Source: Gnetum montanum
Lineage: Eukaryota; Streptophyta; Gnetopsida; Gnetales; Gnetaceae
Direction of reading: 5' to 3'
DNA: 64,000 nt
Assembly: GCA_015680685.1 (NCBI GenBank)
Contig: MNCI01029622.1
Location: forward strand, 848,554-912,553
In this document: in pieces, positions 31,741 to 44,055 of the stretch
Layout of the letters: each line of letters opens with the position of its first letter
How positions within the stretch are numbered: position 1 is the stretch's first letter
Notes under the pieces: model-generated
The model's input: only the letters and a program-made list of their open reading frames with translations
Database searches by the model: none
Told to the model about the DNA's origin: nothing
Made by a program: the position numbers and the translations under genes

Positions 31741-33311
31741 CTAAACATCCGGGATGGGAGGGTCATCCCCTTTAGACCCGCTAGCATCATGGGCCCCTAC
31801 TCCACTGGGGCTAGCTTCTTGGACATCATCGTCGCCTCGATCCTAAAAATGCAAAAGAGACAATCAACATAAGAACAAAGAAGAAAATGCTAAATGAATG
31901 AATTTTATGGCAATAAAATGCTTACCGAAGGGGACCCCCTAAACGGAATTCCAGTCGGTGGAGAATTTCCTCCTCTGAGACACTCGCCCAATCAGTCCCA
32001 TCAAGGCCTAGATCGACGTTTGCCAAGGCCTTCCCCTTGTCAACCGCTGACCATGTAGGACACTTTAAAGAGAATTCACCCACAGAAACCTCCCCAGAAG
32101 TGGTCATAATTACCCTAGTAGGCGATTCCATTTCAATAGTTGTATTCTGAGAAAAGGTATCAAACGCAGAGCATAAACCCAGATCCTCCACAAACATTTC
32201 GAGCTGACGCTTTTCAATGGATACTTCCTTCAATGATTTCTTGTAGTGGTGCTTGTGGTTCTTCTCATCTTGACCCCATTTACACACCTTGGAAGTGAAA
32301 GCCTTCCAATCCTTGCACTTGAGGTTCAGTAGATCTACCTGGGCCTTACGCTCTGCTAGTTTCCAGGTCAGTGATGCATGGCGATTAAGCAGGTTCTAGT
32401 ATCTAGTATAAGTGACCTTGGAAGTTCACCAAGAACGATCACCACTTAGTCTAGCCGAGGTGAACTCATACCGAGCCTTGAGATCATCACGCTCAACTGA
32501 CAACTCGAAAACTTCTTTTTCCTTTGCTTGGATTTGCAACCATAACTGTTCATGGAACACCTACAGGTCCAAAGTGATTTTGCGTTATGTACAAGACCTT
32601 CTGCCACCTCGTCATAGACCGGCCTTGGTATTTGTTCGACTTCTGGGGGTAGTGTGGGCAAACTTTCAATGCTAACAGTCTCAAATGGATCCCACCTTAG
32701 CTTAGCTCCTACACACACAAAAAGAACGGACATTAAAAATTAGACGATAAAAAAGGGATATGAAATTCGAAAGCTGCAAAAGGCTCAAGACATTTGTACT
32801 TATCTCAGGGTGGGCTTCCTGAATATGTTCGACCACCTCGTCAGCAATACCAGCCACAAAATCCATTTTACTTGGCATCTCGGTCCAAGTAAATGGTCCA
32901 CGAGTACGAGATGGACTAACCTCCGCAGTCATTTCAGGGGGAGTCATTTTCATGGGCACGTCCAGCCGCATTGTCCTACCTTCATCTGGAAGGGATAAAA
33001 ACATAAACGTAAAACACCATAGAAACAACGATTCACAAAGCAACACAATAAAACAAAAGAAAGTATACTATGTTCCCTGTCTCATTCCAAGTTTGGAGGG
33101 TCACTGAGGTCTAGTCCTCCTTTAAGGAAGCTACTGAACATTTCATCAACACCACCCTGGTCATCGACTAGTTCAGTCTCCGTGGTATCTTCTGCTAACT
33201 CTTCCATCCCCTCCACCTGATCCTTGCCGACCTCCTCCTCCTCCTCAATTATTAAGTCGGTTGTAGCTTCCTCCTCCTCCATAATGGTCTCTAACTCCTG
33301 TCTCCTCACTT
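31741..33311 (-). CDS. Antisense gene exons 5-8 (element 3): acidic linker and coiled coil
   Basis: Exon 5 is strongly acidic (TIMEEEEATTDLIIEEEEEV) and 39 nt longer than in copy B, still in frame. Exon 6 has GPFTWTEMPSKMDFVAGIAD. Exon 7 has LRWDPFETVSIESLPTL and NHKHHYKKSLKEVSIEKRQL. Exon 8 ends PDV-stop like copy B. Confidence 0.7.
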
Positions 33312-33413
33312 CTCGAGTCAAGTTTGAGGGCATTAGTTTCATATAAGCGGTCAAAATGAAAAATATGAATAAGACGAAAATGATAATGCAATAAGTGGAC
33401 CAAGTTTACTTAC

Positions 33414-34460
33414 CTTGGATAGGGATCTTGAACCGTATGCGCTTCACCTTTGGCTCTTCCACATTTGAGGTCACCTCTTTTGAGCGTTCATGCTTCGGGA
33501 GCTTCGACTTGGCCTTACCAATGGTCTCCTTGATGACCCGTTCAGCCCTCTTTCCAGTATAGGGCACATCGTCTGGTTCCAACCCCACACTGTCACATGT
33601 GTGGATTGAGGTACCAGATGACCCTCCTATTGTGATGGACACGGATTCATTAATCCCCTCAAGAGCATCTTGGGACTCAGTTGTCTCAAACAAATGATTG
33701 ATCCACGGGCGAGATAATTGAGTTCAATCCCGTAGGACATATTTATTGTCTGCACGAACCACTAGAAACTCGACCAAGCGACGAAGATAGCCAGCAAAGA
33801 ATACAAACGTAAAATGGGACTGCGCCTCAATGTTTGAGTGCAATCGCACTATCTCCTTATGAAGGCCCGACAACAAAAATTGAGCCCAATTATAATGCAT
33901 CCTAGTTTCTAAGATGGTTCGCATGATGCGCATAGCTTCAACACCAAGATTCCTCACCTGGGATAGGGATTTAGGGAACACCCGTGTCCTAAACAGGGGA
34001 TATAATTCAGTAACTTCCTCAACCTTTGACTTCCCCTACCTAGGGAATCCCTTGGAGCCCTTGACAATAACCAACCAATCCTTTAGCTCACGTACCATAT
34101 GAAGCTCTTTCTGAGCCCTATCCAAAACTACATTTACACCATCTGCTGGTACATTGAACAGGTCCGAAAAGAATTTGGCCGACAGATGGAAAACTATTTT
34201 GACATCCTTAATACAGGTGCTATAGTAGGAGACGGACTTGTCGAATGAATCCACAATCCCGATCATTTCAGCTATCGACACATCAGGGCTCGGGGTTGTA
34301 AATAGCTCCATAAGGCCGGCATCATCTAAACAACAGACATTAGATGGTGGGGCATGGGTGCACAACCATTTCTGTGCCTTGTTGATCTCCCCAAACTTCA
34401 CTGACAGAGTACTCTCAGTTCGTCCTGTTGTAACAAGGTCTCCACCGAGAGGGACATCAA
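33414..34460 (-). CDS. Antisense gene exon 4 (element 3): mobile-domain-like region
   Basis: VKFGEINKAQKWLCTHAPPS, SIAEMIGIVDSFDKSVSYYS, KDVKIVFHLSAKFFSDLFNV and PKVKRIRFKIP parallel copy B over the full 1047 nt without a frameshift. TAG (in place of CAG) interrupts after KGFPR and TGA (in place of CGA) after NKYVLRD. Confidence 0.6.
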
Positions 34461-34549
34461 CTGTAAACATAATTTGAAACCATCACATCAATATGACCAC
34501 CAGCAGTCAGACAAACACACTTGGGCATCTAGGAAATACTATCACTTAC

Positions 34550-35340
34550 CTTCAGTTGTGGACTTCGAGGTGCTACCCAAGTCAGAATCACGAGGGAAAA
34601 TTGGTCCATTATGCGACCAATCTCCATCCAGCCACCCATGAGCCATGCATTGTGTGAACGCTCTAGAAAATCATTTGTGGAAATGGACAATATCACCCTT
34701 GGTTTGAGCTAATACAACTCCGTGAAGGGTGGGACCTGCCATAAAGGTCTTTAGAGTAGTATGAGCTAGGGCAAGTGCATCATCATTAACGCATGTTCCA
34801 TCTTGGTTAACTTGGGGCCTGGAAAAGAACGGTCGTTAAAATAGAAGCAAGCACTAAACGACAATAAAAAATAGAAACGAAAAACTAAACGGTCTTACCT
34901 CTCTACCCTGTACACTATGCCAGGAGGATTCTGAAATAACGTATGCGCACGCACAGCTAGAAACAAGGTGTTGTTGAGATAATCATACCCTCATGGCAAT
35001 AGGTCCCACACGCGCGCCAACAGACGAGTAGATCTGGGCTTGCCAGAGGGACCATCCTCGATCACAAGTGGCCCCTCGTCAATGTCTATCATAAAAACCG
35101 CAATGCCCTTCGAAGATCCCGGCAACATAGCTTCAAGCATGCTCTGTGCCACTTGTTCGCTTAGGTGTGACCAGACCACCACCTTAAATCTTTCTAGGAT
35201 GAAGGCGAGGAATTCACAGGCCCCTTCCCTGAACCATACCCCATTGTTGTCAACAGTCAAATCAGGGGTAGGTTCATCGATCTCAAGGGCATGCCAGTAC
35301 TCCAAGCAGCTCAACTACTAAGAGGAAAGGCTCAGGATCC
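34550..35340 (-). CDS. Antisense gene exons 2-3 (element 3): phosphatase-like region
   Basis: FLLVVELLGVL, then EFLAFILERFKVVVWSHL, VWDLL, NNTLFLAVRAHTLFQNPP and NDDALALAHTTLKTF follow the same order as in copy B. The nucleophile strand again reads VELLG, and the position of the paired aspartates reads LAV. A TGA replaces an arginine codon in VWDLLP-GYDYL and another falls after VHFHK. Confidence 0.55.
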
Positions 35341-35454
35341 CTACAAGTAACCTGAAAGCCACGATAAATCAGTCATACATGAAAATGAGATGGAAAAACG
35401 AAATTCCATGTTGTAGGCCAACACTTCGAAAAATTACAAACTGTTTTCAATCGG

Positions 35455-37395
35455 CATATATGCTATCCAACAAACTATCCACGCTCAATGTATATGTTGT
35501 AAAAAATTGTCAGTGTATATGCTGTAAAAACCATCTACATTATACGCTATAAAAAAAATGCTAGCATATACGCTATGAAAACAGGTCTATGCTATACACT
35601 ACCTGAAAAGACAAAAAATGTTTACGCTAAGCGTATACGCTATGAAAACAGTTTACGCCACATGCTATGAAAACTGTCTACGCTATATGCCGTGGAAATC
35701 GTCTACGCTATGTACTGATAAAACCGTTTACGCTATATCCTATTAAAATCATCTATGTTGTACACTGTAGAGACCCTCTACACTACGGGTCTATGCTACA
35801 CTAAGCATACAAACCCTGTACGATGTACAGACTCTCTACGTTGCAGGTCTACGCTACGCTAAGCGTACAAACCTTGTATGCTGTATAGACCCTCTACGCT
35901 GCAGACCTACGCTCAGCGTACAGACCATTTACGCTACGAAAATTGTCTACACCCGACAACAAGTACAAATAAAAATCATTGACAGAGGCAGGATTAGAGC
36001 CTACCTATGTGACGATATAGGCCACGATGGAACCCTTGGCCTAGGCAGACACTGCAACATGGCCTCGCTTTCCTCCACAAAAGTTAGGTCAGGACCCTTC
36101 CTCCCCTGGCCTTCTACCTCCTTGCCCTTGCCCATTTCGACGTCCTTTACATTGAAACTGATAGGGTCTATGCTGAGGTCTGAGTCTCCACGCTAGGCTG
36201 AATCCTCTATGCTAAGTTGAAGCCTCTATGCTCACGCTTATGTTAAGTTTAAGCCTCTACGCTTATGCTTATGCTGGGGTTTGAGTCTCTACGTTTACAC
36301 TAGGGTTCGAGCCTCTACGTTTACGTTGGGTTTGGTGGTTTACGCTTACGCTGAGGTTTACGCTTACACTTACGCTAAGGTTTACACTCACACTCGGCTT
36401 TGAGTTCATGGTGCTTACAACTAANCATATATGCTATCCAACAAACTATCCACGCTCAATGTATATGTTGTAAAAAATTGTCAGTGTATATGCTGTAAAA
36501 ACCATCTACATTATACGCTATAAAAAAAATGCTAGCATATACGCTATGAAAACAGGTCTATGCTATACACTACCTGAAAAGACAAAAAATGTTTACGCTA
36601 AGCGTATACGCTATGAAAACAGTTTACGCCACATGCTATGAAAACTGTCTACGCTATATGCCGTGGAAATCGTCTACGCTATGTACTGATAAAACCGTTT
36701 ACGCTATATCCTATTAAAATCATCTATGTTGTACACTGTAGAGACCCTCTACACTACGGGTCTATGCTACACTAAGCATACAAACCCTGTACGATGTACA
36801 GACTCTCTACGTTGCAGGTCTACGCTACGCTAAGCGTACAAACCTTGTATGCTGTATAGACCCTCTACGCTGCAGACCTACGCTCAGCGTACAGACCATT
36901 TACGCTACGAAAATTGTCTACACCCGACAACAAGTACAAATAAAAATCATTGACAGAGGCAGGATTAGAGCCTACCTATGTGACGATATAGGCCACGATG
37001 GAACCCTTGGCCTAGGCAGACACTGCAACATGGCCTCGCTTTCCTCCACAAAAGTTAGGTCAGGACCCTTCCTCCCCTGGCCTTCTACCTCCTTGCCCTT
37101 GCCCATTTCGACGTCCTTTACATTGAAACTGATAGGGTCTATGCTGAGGTCTGAGTCTCCACGCTAGGCTGAATCCTCTATGCTAAGTTGAAGCCTCTAT
37201 GCTCACGCTTATGTTAAGTTTAAGCCTCTACGCTTATGCTTATGCTGGGGTTTGAGTCTCTACGTTTACACTAGGGTTCGAGCCTCTACGTTTACGTTGG
37301 GTTTGGTGGTTTACGCTTACGCTGAGGTTTACGCTTACACTTACGCTAAGGTTTACACTCACACTCGGCTTTGAGTTCATGGTGCTTACAACTAA
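35455..37395. repeat. Perfect 970-bp direct duplication around a single N
   Basis: 35455-36424 and 36426-37395 read identically, separated by the N at 36425. The block holds exon 1, the 5' UTR and the tacgct repeats of the antisense gene. Identity in an otherwise decayed element, with a single N between, points to two overlapping contig ends joined without merging. Confidence 0.9.
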
Positions 37396-37402
37396 CAGCC
37401 TT

Positions 37403-37418
37403 ACGCTATATATAGCAC
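37403..37418 (-). promoter_or_regulatory. TATA promoter of the antisense gene (element 3)
   Basis: On the - strand gtgctatatatagc follows a GGC-rich stretch (37425-37450), as in copy B. It is about 300 bp upstream of the exon 1 ATG at 37106. Confidence 0.65.
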
Positions 37419-37559
37419 CCACATTACCGCCACTGCCGCCGCCGCCGCCTTGCATTTTTTTTCCTTTTTGATTTCTTTTATTATTAATTTCAATTAAAAA
37501 TATATAAAACAAGATGAGTACTACCACATCCCCACACTGAACATTTTGGCGCAAACTCT

Positions 37560-37745
37560 CCTATGCAAATTAAACCCCCATACGACCCAGTAAGGCCTTA
37601 AACTACCACAAATGGCCACATTCGGCCCAGTAAGGCCTTAAACTACCACAAACTACCCCATACGGCCTGGTAAGGCCTTAAACTGCCATACACGGCCCGG
37701 TAAGGCCTTAAACTGCCACATGTCCCAGTGCGACATTAAACCACC
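37560..37745 (+). repeat. Array before RT (element 3)
   Basis: Units of the type cggcccagtaaggccttaaa followed by ctaccaca or ctgccata (about five, then a cgacattaaaccacc variant). Counterpart of 11664-11868. Confidence 0.85.
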
Positions 37746-37828
37746 ATCATGCATGTACACATGATTTACGTTTCCAAGGAACATGAAACAACACCTATTA
37801 GCTCATTCTGCCCTCTGTTTATTGGCAG

Positions 37829-40800
37829 GAGCAAACCCGATGGATTGTCAGCGTTTATCCACACCCTTGATCATCGATGGACCATATGGAAAGATCACAA
37901 GAGAAATTGGCATAAATTCCATCAGCTTAGGTACATCAATGGATGATACAATCATAGCCTCAACACAACAAATGCTAGATAGCTACAAAGGTATGATAAA
38001 ATCTCTCGACATGGAAGTCGATAATAGCACTAAAGACTCGTTGACTGAAACCCCCATCATTATGCCTGATGGTGAAACCAAAATATTAAAATTGAGTACA
38101 CTATTGCAACCTCAACTGGCCAAAGACATAGAAGATGTGCTTTGAAACAACATAAAAGCATTTGCTTGGTCTTACACTGACATGCCCAGGTTAGATCCTC
38201 GAATCGTCCAACACAATATTATCCTTGACCAAAAATTGAGGCCAGTAAAACAAAAGCCACGAAAGGTTAAACCTGAGGTAGCATTGGTAGTTTGCAATGA
38301 GATCATCAAACTTTATCAGGCAGGTTTCATTCGGGCTGTCGATTACGCTGATTAGGTATCCAACATGGTAATTGTCCTGAAAAAGAACGGAAACATTCGC
38401 TTATGCATTGACTTCCAGGATCTCAACGTTGCAACCATAAAAGATGATTTTCCCCTACCTAGCATCGATCAACTTGTTGACTCAACCACTGGGCATGCCC
38501 TACTATCTTTTATGGATGGCTTCTCAGGATACAACCAGATACGCATTAACCTAGAGCATCAGCTCCGAACTACCTTTATGACACCATGGGGAACCTTTTG
38601 TTACACAGTGATGCCCTTCGGTCTCAAGAATGCTGGGGCCACATATCAAAGGGCCATGACATTCATTTTCAGCGATTACATGCTGCACTCACTCAACAAC
38701 TATGTGGATGATATCGTGGTTAAATCAAAAACATCGGAACAACACGTACAAGATCTTGACTTGGTACTAAAGCATTGTTTAAAATATGAGCTGAGACTTA
38801 ACCCAAAGAAATGTGTCTTCAGAGTCAAGACAGGCAAAATGCTTAGATTCATAACCTCGGAAGCAGGGATACGTGTAGACCCCGATAAAGTTAAGGACAT
38901 AACAAACTTAAAATCACTTAGCAACCTTACTGAACTCCGAGGTCTACAAGGTAGACTACAGTTCATCAGATGGTTCATAGAAAAACTAACAGACAAGTTG
39001 AAACCTATGAACCACTTGTTACACAAGAACGTCCATTTTGAATGGACTCCACAGTGCTAGGAAGCATTTGACAATATTAAAATAGCACTTGTCCAACTAC
39101 CCATGGTTTATCCACCTCAAAATGATAAACCGTTTTACATCTACCTTGCCACTTCGGATTCGTCAATTGCATCCATGCTTTGCCAAAAACAAGATGATGG
39201 AACCGAAGTCCCTATCTACTACTTAAGCCATGCATTAGTAGCTCATGAGAAGAAGTATAATGAGGTGGAGAGGTCATGCTTAGCCCTGGTCTTTTCCTTA
39301 AAGAAATGGTGACATTACCTCTTCCATAATCAAGTCAATATAATCTGCAAGGATAATGTGCTCAGAGCCATCGCAAGAAACATTTACGAGTCAAGTAGAA
39401 TAGCCCATTGGAAAGCCATGATAGCTGAGTTTGACCTACACTACATAGCGCAATTATCAGTTAAGGGTCAAGCCATAACAAATCAAATGACTACATCACC
39501 AACACATGATCAAGCAATGATAGAGCCAGAGTTCTCTGATGAAAATGTAAGTGCGATAGACATAGTACCCAATGACTACGATGCTATTTTGAACTTTGAT
39601 GGAGCGTCCACCTCTCGAGGGGGAAGTGCTGCTGCCATCATCACCTATCCCTCTAGGGAGATCTGATCCTTTGCTTATCATTTCGACTTTCATTATACCA
39701 ATAACATAGCAGAGTACGAAGGTCTCCTTAGAGGTCTCATGGTAGCACTAGCTTTAGATATCACACGACTTGTGGTCAGTGGAGACTCACAACTGGTTCT
39801 AAACCAAGTCATGGATATTTATACATGCAAAGCGCAACATTTACAACCATACTGTGACTTAGCCAAACACTTAATGAAGCAATTCGAAAACACGGACGTA
39901 CAACATGTCTCCAGAAACGATAATACCATCGCAGATGCACTAGCCACACTAGCACTAAACATATCACCTGACATGTTTCATATGTTGCCAAGCTCCATAA
40001 TCAGTTGTACTAAACCCATAACCAATACTCTCGATACATTACCAATTGCATCTGTTAGTATAACATATGCAATAGAATGGTATGACGACATAAAAGAATA
40101 CCTTCTATGCGGTGAAACACCGCAACACTTAACGAATGCACAAAAAGACGTGGTACGAAAGCGGTCTTGGCAATATGCACTGGTAGGAGACACATTGTGT
40201 CATCGATCCTACGAAGGCATACTGTTAACATGCGTTAGTAGCGCTGATGCCCAAACCATCGTTGAGCAAGTACATGATGGACTATGCGAAGGACATATAG
40301 CACCTAAAGCAATGTCAATGAAAATAAGACGCTTAGGCTATTATTGGCCACATATGGAGTATGACTATCTCTCCAAGGCTAAAACATGTAGTACCTATCA
40401 AAGACATAGTCAGCTGATCCATGTCCCACCAAATGAGTTGCATACAGTGCAAATCACATGGCCCTTTCAAAAGTGGGGGTTGGACCTTATCAGACCAATA
40501 ACACCCTCATCTTCTGCAGCGCATAGCTTCATCATAACTGCGACAGAGTATTTTCACAAAGTGGGTAGAAGCTATTACCCTTTAAAAAACCACATCTAAA
40601 CACGTATGCAACTTCATTCTTGAAAACATTGTGACCCGTTTTGGCATCCCCATGACCATCATCACCGATAACGGGCCATAATTCAGCAATGTCGAAACCA
40701 AAACTTTCTGTGAAAGTCTGGGGATCAAAAACTCATTTTCATCCCCTTACTACCCTCAAAGAAATGGGTAAGCAGAAGCCACAAATAAAACCATCATTAC

Positions 40801-41317
40801 AATACTTAAAAATATGCTTACCCAAAGCAAGAAAAGATGGCACGAGTAGCTGGTATACGCATTGTGGGCTTATCATACTACGCATCGGACATCAACAGGT
40901 AAAACACCATATAGTCTTGTTTATGGTTAAGAAGTTGTTTTACCCTTGGAATTACAGGTACCTTATTTAAGGATCACACTTTCCAGACTCATCGACAAAG
41001 GGCAAAACAATGACCTACGCATCATTGACTTGGACTCGGTGGAGGAGGAACGCATACGTGCACTCGATCAGATTGAATGGTACCAAAAATGACAATGACA
41101 ACGCCATCGGCACGACATTCATAAGCGCCCTATCAAGGAAGGTGACCTTGTAATTAAGGTCATTCAGGAACACCCGGAAAAATTCTCAGCCAACTGGGAA
41201 GGGCCCTACTTGGTCATCAAAGCATATGACAACGGAGCATTCAAGTTAGCTGATATGGAAGGGAATGAGCTTGCAAATCCAACCAATCACTTATTCTTGA
41301 AACTATTCCACATTTGA
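37829..41317 (+). pseudogene. Tat-type pol: RT, two RNases H, integrase (element 3)
   Basis: Follows a strong 3' splice-like site (ccctctgtttattggcag, ends 37828) and begins around NPMDCQRLSTPLIIDGPYGK. RT has LLSFMDGFSGYNQI and YVDD at 38701-38712. The first RNase H has the decayed FYIYLATSDSS. The second RNase H has LNFDGASTS, NNIAEYEGLL and SGDSQLV (39585-39960). Integrase has GHIAPKAM, WGLDLI, ITDNGP and the GPY end. One frame holds from 37829 to about 40557, then a 1-nt insertion near 40555. Stops include 38143, 38353, 39058 and 39310, and TGA ends pol at 41315-41317. Confidence 0.93.
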
Positions 41318-41335
41318 GTATAGGCTCAGGTATGT

Positions 41336-41710
41336 GTTCGTCCTGGAATCATGATAGTAAACTGATACCACAGCTCGTCTTGGAATCACGACGGTAAACT
41401 GATACCATAGCTTGTCCTGGAATCATGATGGTAAATTGATACCACAGCTCGTCCTGGCATCATGACGATAAACTGGTACCATAGAATGTCTGCAAAGATA
41501 ATAAACTAGTACCCATCTGGCACAACAGTAAACTACCACAGTCACATTCACCAAAGTCTGCTAAGACTATAAACTAGTTTGCATCTTCATGGTCTGCCAA
41601 GACTAGAAACTGCTAATGTACCATCTGCCACGACACTAAACGGGAAATGTCCAATGGGTCATGACATAAAACTAACCCATGATAGTCTGCTAAGATTGCA
41701 AACTAGCAAT
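41336..41710 (+). repeat. Tandem array after pol (element 3)
   Basis: Four units of cgtcctggaatcatgatggt plus aaactgataccacagct, then looser units with aaact (gtctgctaagactataaact) to about 41710. Same family as 1990-2575 and 15465-15940. Confidence 0.85.
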
Positions 41711-41920
41711 TTCATCTCTGGTTCCTTAATCTATGACTGCATTCAAACTTCATCAGAACCGCTGCATCACTCGCCATCAACCAATCCTAACAACATTGCT
41801 GCCATTCATATACAGAGCCTCAAATCTCATCTAGTCCCTTTGTTTCATCAATAGCTGTTTAATTCTAAGCTTGCTTACTCACTCATGGTTTTCTTGTCCT
41901 CTTGAAGTTGTTTTTGCAGG

Positions 41921-41998
41921 ATGACACTCAGAGGTGTTCGTACAAAAATGCACTTCATCATAAGCAGCAAGGTGAGCCATTGTTCACAGCGCATGTGA
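41921..41998 (+). pseudogene. Remnant of the small ORF behind the 3' splice acceptor (element 3)
   Basis: After the acceptor gaagttgtttttgcag (ends 41919) the frame MTLRGVRTKMHFIISSKVSH stops after 25 codons, while copies A and B run 83 and 141. 41999-42687 is non-coding tail. Confidence 0.35.
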
Positions 41999-42687
41999 CA
42001 AGACTAAATCAAGCCATTCACTAGTACATCTCCCATTTCATATCCCACTGATCCCTCAAACATCTTATACTTGGTTACATCCTGGGCACACCCAGTACAG
42101 CCCAAAACATCGAACATACTGTTGCATATTGTGCCACTCTTAAGTGGTTGCAACCCACAACATGGCATTTGAGCATGAGCATAAGGACACAAAAAAAAAC
42201 GTTGTCCCTTCCCACATAAAACACAAGATGGGACGGCAGTTGCCTCAAAATCAAATGCTCAAGTTTAAAATAATCAAGTGACATCCTGTTGCATGGCTTT
42301 GGCCCTCCGCCTACAGGCTCCCCTTAAACATTAAACAAGAGCCCTGTTCCTCCAAAGAATGCAACACATCATCACATGGCTTTAGTTTTGCCAACAAGTT
42401 CTCTTGAACACTAAGCAAGAGTCTTGTATCACCAAAGGACGTACACATCATGCTTTGATCCCAAGAAGACAAGCATGATCTGCACACAACCTTGACTTCT
42501 CCCCAATCCTCGCAATCTCCATTTCCCTATCCAAGTACAAACATCATTTCCCCCAATCCTATGTACTACTAAACATGGTACGATGATGTCTAGCTAGGTG
42601 GCAAAGGACACAGTCTCCATCAAGTTGCTTGTGGTGTTTTGCACTTCTTTGTCGACACTTCTCGGGTCGATTCCTCCAAGCGTCAAC

Positions 42688-42700
42688 AAAGAGGGGCCAA
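42688..42700 (+). promoter_or_regulatory. Polypurine tract of element 3
   Basis: aaagaggggccaa immediately before the 3' LTR. Confidence 0.9.
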
Positions 42701-44050
42701 TGAAACACTACAAAATTTCGAGCTTAGTACTTCTCCAACAAGAATTGAGCTAAGTCATGACATTCTCCAGCATGAATGAAGCTTGAGGGCCCCACAGACA
42801 ACTTCGAGGCTCAAAATACTTAGTCTTCACTAAGTATACATTCTCAGCGTATACGTCCAGCGTATACGCCCAAGTTTGCATTCACAGCGTATACGCCCAG
42901 CGTACACGCCTAGCATGTACGACTGACATATACACCCGGCAAGCAGTCCTCAAAGACGGTATGGAAACAGCACTGCAGAGTAAGACTTGGTACAAAGCAT
43001 CAACTCACATGAATAGAGCAACCATCAGCGTATACGCCCAGCAGACACAGCGTATACGCCCCACAGACATAGCGTATACACCCAGCGTATACGCCCAGCA
43101 GACACAACATATACGCCTAGCGTATACGTCCAGCGTAGATGCCTACCATGTACAAAGTGTCAGATCAAAGTCAGCCAAGTTGAACATCCATAGACAACAT
43201 CTACATGGCATTAGAACTCAAATCTGGAGGATGAACGACTTCTTCTGTTCTAATCAAGTCTGTACGCCGAGGTCATATGTCCAGCGTGTATACGCTGGCG
43301 TACAACCATATACGCTGGTGTACAGCAATATACGCTAGCGTATAGCCATATACGCTGGTGTACAGCACATTGAACACTTGTAAATTTTATTCTTTTGCAC
43401 CCAGTCAATGTGCCACATGTCACCCAACCCGAGCCTAATGACTAAACCTGTATAAAACCCCAAGTTTTCATTAGATAGGGGTTGGCAATTTGGAGCAAAC
43501 CAGACACAAAGAGAAAGAGAGACGCTACGAACCAGAGCAGAAAACCCTGTACACTGGACCTTACCCTGCACGTTGAGCATACAGCCTCTACGTTGTGCCT
43601 GTAGTTGAACCCAGCATACAATCATCCCTGCATCCACCAGGGCTATTCGTCCACCTTATGTCAAAGCCACAATTGCGTTAGACCAGTGCATTGTAACTCT
43701 CATTTCACAATAACATTGCTACATTTCTTTGCTACAATTTGTTACAGTTTTTCATTCATTGTTACATGTTTACTATTTACGCTCTTGTAGGTTTACGCTT
43801 TACTTACGCCAGTTATGCTGTTTACGCTTCATTTTACATTAGTTACGTTGTTTACATATAACCCAGCGTATAGCACATCGGTGTACGTTCGGGAAAATCC
43901 TTGCCTGATCCGCATGTGGGCCACTTAAGGTACTCTACCTTCATAAATTCCAACTTGCCCTCAAGTGAAGTTTGGATCTTCTGTATGCGTCCAGAGATCT
44001 CTAGGTCCCTGTTTCATTCCAGCCAGAGACCGACGATTTCGGACAGTACA
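42701..44050 (+). repeat. 3' LTR of element 3
   Basis: 1350 bp from TGAAACACT to GGACAGTACA, followed by gaggg. TATAAAA at 43451-43457. Differences from the 5' LTR are scattered substitutions and small indels, so the insertion is not recent. Confidence 0.94.
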
Positions 44051-44055
44051 GAGGG
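44051..44055. repeat. Target site duplication, right copy (gaggg)
   Basis: Matches 24899-24903 exactly. Confidence 0.93.

Larger units (their letters stand above)
31741..37106 (-). pseudogene. Spliced antisense gene inside the retrotransposon (element 3), eight exons
   Basis: Exons on the - strand: 37106-36976 (a second identical copy at 36135-36005 comes from the N-flanked duplication), 35340-34899, 34818-34550, 34460-33414, 33311-33069, 32985-32800, 32708-31926 and 31842-31741. Introns 2-7 are 80-102 bp, all GT-AG, and donors such as ctgaag/gtaagt and ccaag/gtaagt are near-consensus. Starts MGKGKEVEGQGRKGPDLTF; exon 1 is intact here where copy B has TAG. Damage: a frameshift early in exon 2, stops in exons 2, 3, 4 and 5, and two single-base losses in exon 7. 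The same domains are seen as in copy B. Conserved phases in two diverged copies argue the protein was under selection while the family was active. Confidence 0.85.
24904..44050 (+). mobile_element. Complete Tat/Ogre-type element 3, 19.1 kb
   Basis: 5' LTR 24904-26289, PBS 26295-26311, leader repeats, gag and protease 26898-31122, antisense gene 37106-31741 (-), pol 37829-41317, post-pol array, small ORF 41921-41998, PPT 42688-42700, 3' LTR 42701-44050, flanked by gaggg on both sides. It is structurally complete but every coding region has stops or frameshifts. It inserted between the protease and RT of an Athila-like element. The true length is shorter by about 971 bp if the duplication around the N at 36425 is an assembly error. 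Confidence 0.95.
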
